Below are positions 13,482-15,994 of a DNA stretch of 15,994 nucleotides, one piece after another. A program made the position numbers and the translations under genes. Position 1 is the stretch's first letter; every line of letters begins with the position of its first letter. The stretch spans positions 1-15,994 of the forward strand of contig JBPOHE010000148.1 in NCBI GenBank assembly GCA_052035915.1. The letters are read 5' to 3'. The notes beneath the pieces are model-generated. The model made no database searches and was not told where the DNA came from. It saw only the letters and a program-made list of their open reading frames with translations. Source of the stretch: JBPOHE01 sp052035915 (GTDB taxonomy: Bacteria; Pseudomonadota; Gammaproteobacteria; Chromatiales; Chromatiaceae).

Positions 13482-13919
13482 AGGTCGTCGTTCTTCCTCG
13501 TTCATACCATGCCAAGTGTCCCTGCGTGAATCGAAGAACAGCGGTTCCAGGACTGCCACTCAAGAATATGTCAACGGCCAGCATAAAAAAAGCGAACTTT
13601 TTTGATGCCGCTCAGGCAGTTGCCCAGATAGCCCGAACACCGACCCAGCCTGCCTTGCCAGGCAGGAAGCGACCTCTAATCCAACGGGTGGTCGTCGCCG
13701 GGAGACAGTCAGGTCGGCCCGAGTCACATGATTTGCCAACCAAATCAAGGCCGTTGTCGACCATCCGCCAGAATTTGCATGGAGACAGGAACCATACAAA
13801 GGTTGGCGGCTCTCCCCGGAAAGGGCAGGGCATTGAAATCCCAAGGGATAATCCCATCTGTACAGCCAAAGACTGAAACGATAATTTTCTCTGACTCGAT
13901 AAACACACTTGGAGGATCC
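13482..13919. other. Divergent intergenic region, rpfG / Tim44-like gene
   Basis: This 438-bp gap is long for this window. It holds an AT hairpin (13581-13608) and a GC hairpin (13649-13666: CCTGCCT, loop TGCC, AGGCAGG). It ends with a strong GGAGG ribosome site for the plus-strand gene. I looked for a c-di-GMP riboswitch (GEMM) before both genes and did not find its conserved core. No convincing ORF crosses it. Confidence 0.5.
13581..13608 (-). promoter_or_regulatory. A/T-stem hairpin upstream of rpfG
   Basis: AAAAAAG (13586-13592), loop CGAA and CTTTTTT (13597-13603) pair perfectly. The flanking GCAT and ATGC extend the stem past one mismatch. On the minus strand it reads AAAAAAG TTCG CTTTTTTT, which looks like a terminator or attenuator about 100 nt upstream of rpfG. 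The stem is poor in GC, so its strength is uncertain. Confidence 0.4.
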
Positions 13920-14870
13920 ATGACAACTTTTGTCTCGCGACTCTTTACCCTGGTGATGGGCGTCCTGGCCCTGGTGCTGGTGGGCGTGGAGAACGCCGAA
14001 GCCAAACGGCTCGGCAGCGGCCAGTCGTTCGGCAGCAAAGAGAGCTACAGCACCCCCTATCAGCGCTCGACCCCGGACATGTCCAAGCCCATGTCCTCGA
14101 CCGCGGCCCCTTCCGCCGCCCAACAGCACAACGCCATGCGGCAGGCGGATATGTCCAAACGTAGCGGGTTGATGGGGATGCTGGGCGGTCTCGCCCTGGG
14201 TGGCCTGCTCGGGGCGCTGTTCTTCGGTGGCGCTTTCGAGAACATCAATTTCTTGGACATCCTGCTGTTCGCCGCCATCGCCTTTATGATCTTCATGTTC
14301 ATCGCCCGTCGTCGCCAGGCCGCCGCGTCCGCTTCCGGCCTGGGGGGTGGGCCGAGCTTCTCCCAGCCGATGCAGCGCAACTCGACCGCCACGGACAACA
14401 GCGAGTTCGGCTCGGTTTCTTCCGGGTTGGATTACGGTGACCTGGGTGCCTCGACCAGCCATGCCAGCCATGAGGTCCCGGCGGATTTCAATCAGGCCGA
14501 ATTCCTCGACAAGGCCAAATCCGCCTACTACCGCCTCCAGCAGGCCTGGGATCAGGGAGACTTGTCCTTCCTGCGGGATTTCACCACCGCTTCGGTCTAC
14601 GCCGTACTCCAGGCCCAACTGGATGAGCGGAGCGGCGCCAACAAAACCGAGGTCCTGAGCCTCGACGCCGAACTCCTCGAAGCGAGGCGGGCCGGTGGCC
14701 AGTACGAAGCTCAGGTGCTGTTCCATGCCATGCTGCGGGAACAGGATAGCGATTCCCTGTTCAGCAACAGCCGCACCGAAGCGATCAAAGAGGTCTGGCA
14801 CTTCGTAAGACCGGTCGATGCCGGGCGCCCAACCTGGTATCTCGACGGCATCCAGCAGGTCGAAGCCTGA
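13920..14870 (+). CDS. Tim44-like domain membrane protein
   Basis: 316 aa. The N-terminus has a signal-like hydrophobic stretch (7-23). A low-complexity Ser/Gln/Met linker follows (32-80), then a glycine-rich membrane segment (84-105) and another (111-129) followed by RRRQ. The C-terminal Tim44-like domain (about 190-316) starts ADFNQAEFLDKAKSAYYRLQ and includes DLSFLRDFTTASVYAVLQAQ and an EVWHFVRPVD...WYLDGIQQV end, typical of bacterial Tim44-domain proteins. Their function is not settled; a membrane-associated binding role is plausible. The ATG at 13920 has GGAGG at 5-nt spacing; a longer frame upstream to 13728 lacks such support. A good hairpin follows the gene. Confidence 0.88.
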   Translation: MTTFVSRLFTLVMGVLALVLVGVENAEAKRLGSGQSFGSKESYSTPYQRSTPDMSKPMSSTAAPSAAQQHNAMRQADMSKRSGLMGMLGGLALGGLLGALFFGGAFENINFLDILLFAAIAFMIFMFIARRRQAAASASGLGGGPSFSQPMQRNSTATDNSEFGSVSSGLDYGDLGASTSHASHEVPADFNQAEFLDKAKSAYYRLQQAWDQGDLSFLRDFTTASVYAVLQAQLDERSGANKTEVLSLDAELLEARRAGGQYEAQVLFHAMLREQDSDSLFSNSRTEAIKEVWHFVRPVDAGRPTWYLDGIQQVEA

Positions 14871-14884
14871 CCTTCTCGAAAGAC

Positions 14885-14909
14885 AAGGGGCGAGACATTT
14901 TCGCCCCTT
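14885..14909 (+). terminator. Terminator hairpin of the Tim44-like gene
   Basis: AAGGGGCGA (14885-14893) and TCGCCCCTT (14901-14909) form a perfect 9-bp GC-rich stem with a 7-nt loop, 14 nt after the stop codon. It is followed by ACCTTTC, a modest U-tract. Confidence 0.6.
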
Positions 14910-14920
14910 ACCTTTCATCC

Positions 14921-14955
14921 CTACCGATTCCTGCCCGGTCTTCCCTCACTGGCGG
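14921..14955. repeat. Outer repeat module, left of repeat copy 3
   Basis: CTACCGATTCCTGCC and the following CGGTCTTCCCTCACTGGCGG are the reverse complement of the module at 3121-3158 with a few changes. A direct copy lies on the other side of the core at 15162-15193, so the core is flanked by direct repeats of this module. Confidence 0.5.
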
Positions 14956-15028
14956 GTGATGGGCTGGCGCCCGCATCCGCTCTCGCCTTGGAGTCAACGC
15001 GACTGCTCCCTTTGTCTTGCGGCGCTTT

Positions 15029-15145
15029 CGGGCATGGGCGCTGTGGCCCGATTTTTTGTTCTCATATCGAGAACGATGTGCCTTTTTATAAGTTAATTGT
15101 TCTCTAAATAAGAACAAAAAATGGCTATTTTCGGTCAATGCCCGG
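15029..15145. repeat. 117-bp nested palindromic repeat, copy 3
   Basis: It is bounded by CGGGCATGG (15029) and ATGCCCGG (to 15145), inverted to each other. The two AT-rich arms contain TTTTTTGTTCTCATATCGAG with AACGAT on the left. On the right, ATTGTTCTCTAAATAAGAAC is followed by AAAAAA. The arms are inverted copies of each other and each holds its own GTTCT/AGAAC hairpin. It matches copy 1 in reverse orientation at nearly the same length. It lies between the Tim44-like gene (+) and the small secreted-protein gene (-), which converge. The surrounding 547-bp gap (14871-15417) otherwise holds the terminator at 14885 and the flanking modules; about 15195-15417 shows nothing recognisable. Confidence 0.75.
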
Positions 15146-15161
15146 AGCCATTGAGCGCTCA

Positions 15162-15193
15162 TACCGATTTCTGTTGGCCCTTTCTCTCGGCGA
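15162..15193. repeat. Outer repeat module, right of repeat copy 3
   Basis: TACCGATTTCTGTTGGCCCT and the following TTCTCTCGGCGA match the module at 14921-14955 in the same orientation, and the module at 3121-3158 in the opposite one. Similarity is moderate, with several substitutions. Confidence 0.45.
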
Positions 15194-15417
15194 CGAATTC
15201 GGGACCGGCACCCGCGCCCGACCACTGGAAGTCCACAGAGGCTTCTGCGGAAGAGAATGAAGACAGGCCGGATCGACAGCTACGGCAACAGGGTTCAAAA
15301 GCCGACGCGCCCGACCCCGGCGTCGTTCAAGGCGAGGCAAGCGCCGCGGCCAGCCCCCTGGCCCAGCCGGATCGATCTCGTTTTTTGATGCGATGGGGAC
15401 AATCCATTTCTTAAACC

Positions 15418-15771
15418 TTATCTGATTTCCACCGCTCCGGCGTTAGCGGAACTCCCTATGCCTACCGCCATGTTGGTGGAACTCATATTCACGCCTTCGT
15501 TGAAGATCGTCCCCTTGATCTCGGACTTTTCCACCTTCACCGAGCTCATATTGGCGCTTCCCCGCACACCCACATCGACGCTGGTTCTGATCGAGGTCGA
15601 GGCCTGGTTGAAGATATCGCTGTGTTCGACGTTGCTCGCGCCTGTCGAAGTGGGTTTTGCCGGTCCTTCCAGAAAGGCCTCTACCGGCGGGGCGCCCGCA
15701 GGCCCTCCGGCACTCGCGCCACTCATCGCCAGCCACACCAATAACCCCAACATTCTTCTTTGTTTCCTCAT
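15418..15771 (-). CDS. Small secreted protein with two imperfect repeats
   Basis: 117 aa. A signal peptide covers about residues 1-21 (RKQRR, hydrophobic core, ASAGG), and a proline/glycine-rich linker runs to about 45. The rest has two imperfect units. The first is HSDIFNQASTSIRTSVDVGV with RGSANMSSVKV. The second is KSEIKGTIFNEGVNMSSTNM with AVGIGSSANAGAVEI. Both share the pattern hydrophobic-x-hydrophobic, N-x-(A/S), V-G-(V/I)-x-x-(G/S)-(S/A)-N. Such short Ser/Asn/Gly repeats with alternating Val/Ile suggest a beta-solenoid or adhesive surface protein. I do not recognise a named family. The ATG at 15771 starts the signal peptide; a second ATG six codons on, after AGGAAA, has a better ribosome site and is equally plausible. 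Confidence 0.65.
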   Translation of the reverse strand: MRKQRRMLGLLVWLAMSGASAGGPAGAPPVEAFLEGPAKPTSTGASNVEHSDIFNQASTSIRTSVDVGVRGSANMSSVKVEKSEIKGTIFNEGVNMSSTNMAVGIGSSANAGAVEIR

Positions 15772-15874
15772 CGAACACCCCCTGTACCCCGATCGAACCT
15801 CATGTACCTTTAGTTTAGTTCTCCGCTGGGAATCTGCCCTGATGGCCCGGCGATTCTTCGAGAAGTCGGCGGAT
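15772..15874. other. Short region between the secreted-protein gene and the IS30 tail
   Basis: These 103 bp must hold the promoter of the minus-strand gene at 15771 and the outer end of the IS30-type element, whose stop codon lies at 15875. I cannot place the terminal inverted repeat, because its partner lies outside the window. An AT patch at 15808-15822 (TTTAGTTTAGTTCTC) is the only candidate promoter element. Confidence 0.4.
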
Positions 15875-15994
15875 TCAAGTTACAAGTGCACCACGGAGGG
15901 CGTCGGCGAAGACATCGTAGGGGGCTCGGTAGTTGAGGCATTTCCGTGGACGCTGGTTGATCTTGAGGACAACCGCCTCCAGTTCCGCCGGGCT
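15875..15994 (-). mobile_element. IS30-family transposase, C-terminal end (runs off the window)
   Basis: Thirty-nine codons before a TGA at 15875-15877 encode a peptide containing ELEAVVLKINQRPRKCLNYR and then APYDVFADALRGALVT. The N-x-RPRK-x-L-x-Y-x-x-P-x-x-V/F block is the typical end of IS30-family transposases (NNRPRKRLGYKTPxEVF). The gene enters from beyond the right edge on the minus strand, so its catalytic DDE core is outside the window. The tail looks intact, so it need not be a pseudogene. It marks the right boundary of the chromosomal segment seen here. Confidence 0.85.

Noticed and set aside
13482..13919. c-di-GMP (GEMM) riboswitch upstream of rpfG or the Tim44-like gene
   Set aside because: A riboswitch would suit an HD-GYP locus, but the conserved GEMM core with its paired GAAA tetraloop is not present.
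13560..14918. 452-codon minus-strand frame across the Tim44-like gene
   Set aside because: The plus strand encodes an unmistakable Tim44-like protein with a GGAGG start; the reverse frame is low-complexity.
14908..15225. 105-codon minus-strand frame crossing repeat copy 3
   Set aside because: Its peptide (ending in a FREQ-type motif) recurs in a frame over repeat copy 1 at 2985-3221. The similarity comes from the DNA repeat, and there is no ribosome site.
1..15994. CRISPR array, tRNA or rRNA genes
   Set aside because: No regularly spaced direct repeats and no cloverleaf or rRNA-like sequence was seen on either strand by eye.

Overview
The window is GC-rich gammaproteobacterial DNA. The rpf proteins resemble those of Xanthomonas at motif level but are clearly diverged, and the DsrE-like, App1-like, DUF817 and Tim44-like proteins fit a free-living environmental gammaproteobacterium such as a sulfur oxidiser or methanotroph. 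I cannot name a genus. Both edges look like insertion-sequence DNA: a possible IS256-type end on the left (weak) and the C-terminus of an IS30-type transposase on the right (clear).

Layout. 1-247: putative IS end with a perfect 36-bp palindrome, then two hairpins that close the first gene. 248-694 (-): exported DsrE-family protein. 955-2073 (-): exported App1/DUF2183 phosphatase-like protein, divergent from 2381-3064 (+), an exported Sel1-repeat protein. 3335-4180 (-): DUF817 membrane protein, divergent from 4515-5414 (+), rpfF. 5704-8226 (-): rpfC, facing rpfF. Divergent from rpfC are an acyl carrier protein (8360-8611) and a beta-ketoacyl-ACP synthase (8608-9828), overlapping by ATGA. Facing them is a three-gene minus-strand operon: rpfG (12417-13481), a kinase-less double receiver-HPt protein (11080-12420, also overlapping by ATGA) and a cyclopropane-synthase-like methyltransferase (9996-11060). 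13920-14870 (+): Tim44-like membrane protein. 15418-15771 (-): small secreted protein with repeats. 15875-15994 (-): IS30 transposase tail.

How the genes work together. The core is a complete DSF (diffusible signal factor) quorum-sensing circuit. RpfF makes a cis-2-unsaturated fatty acid from acyl-ACP. RpfC senses it and passes phosphate through receiver and HPt domains to RpfG, an HD-GYP c-di-GMP phosphodiesterase. The unusual parts are the genes woven into it. A private ACP/ketosynthase pair and a lipid-type methyltransferase suggest a dedicated route to a custom acyl signal. A second protein repeats the C-terminal half of RpfC (receiver-receiver-HPt) but lacks both phosphoacceptor aspartates, and it is translationally coupled to rpfG.

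A second novelty is a family of ~117-bp nested palindromic repeats. Three copies lie in three of the four gaps between convergent genes, bracketing the two halves of the rpf region.
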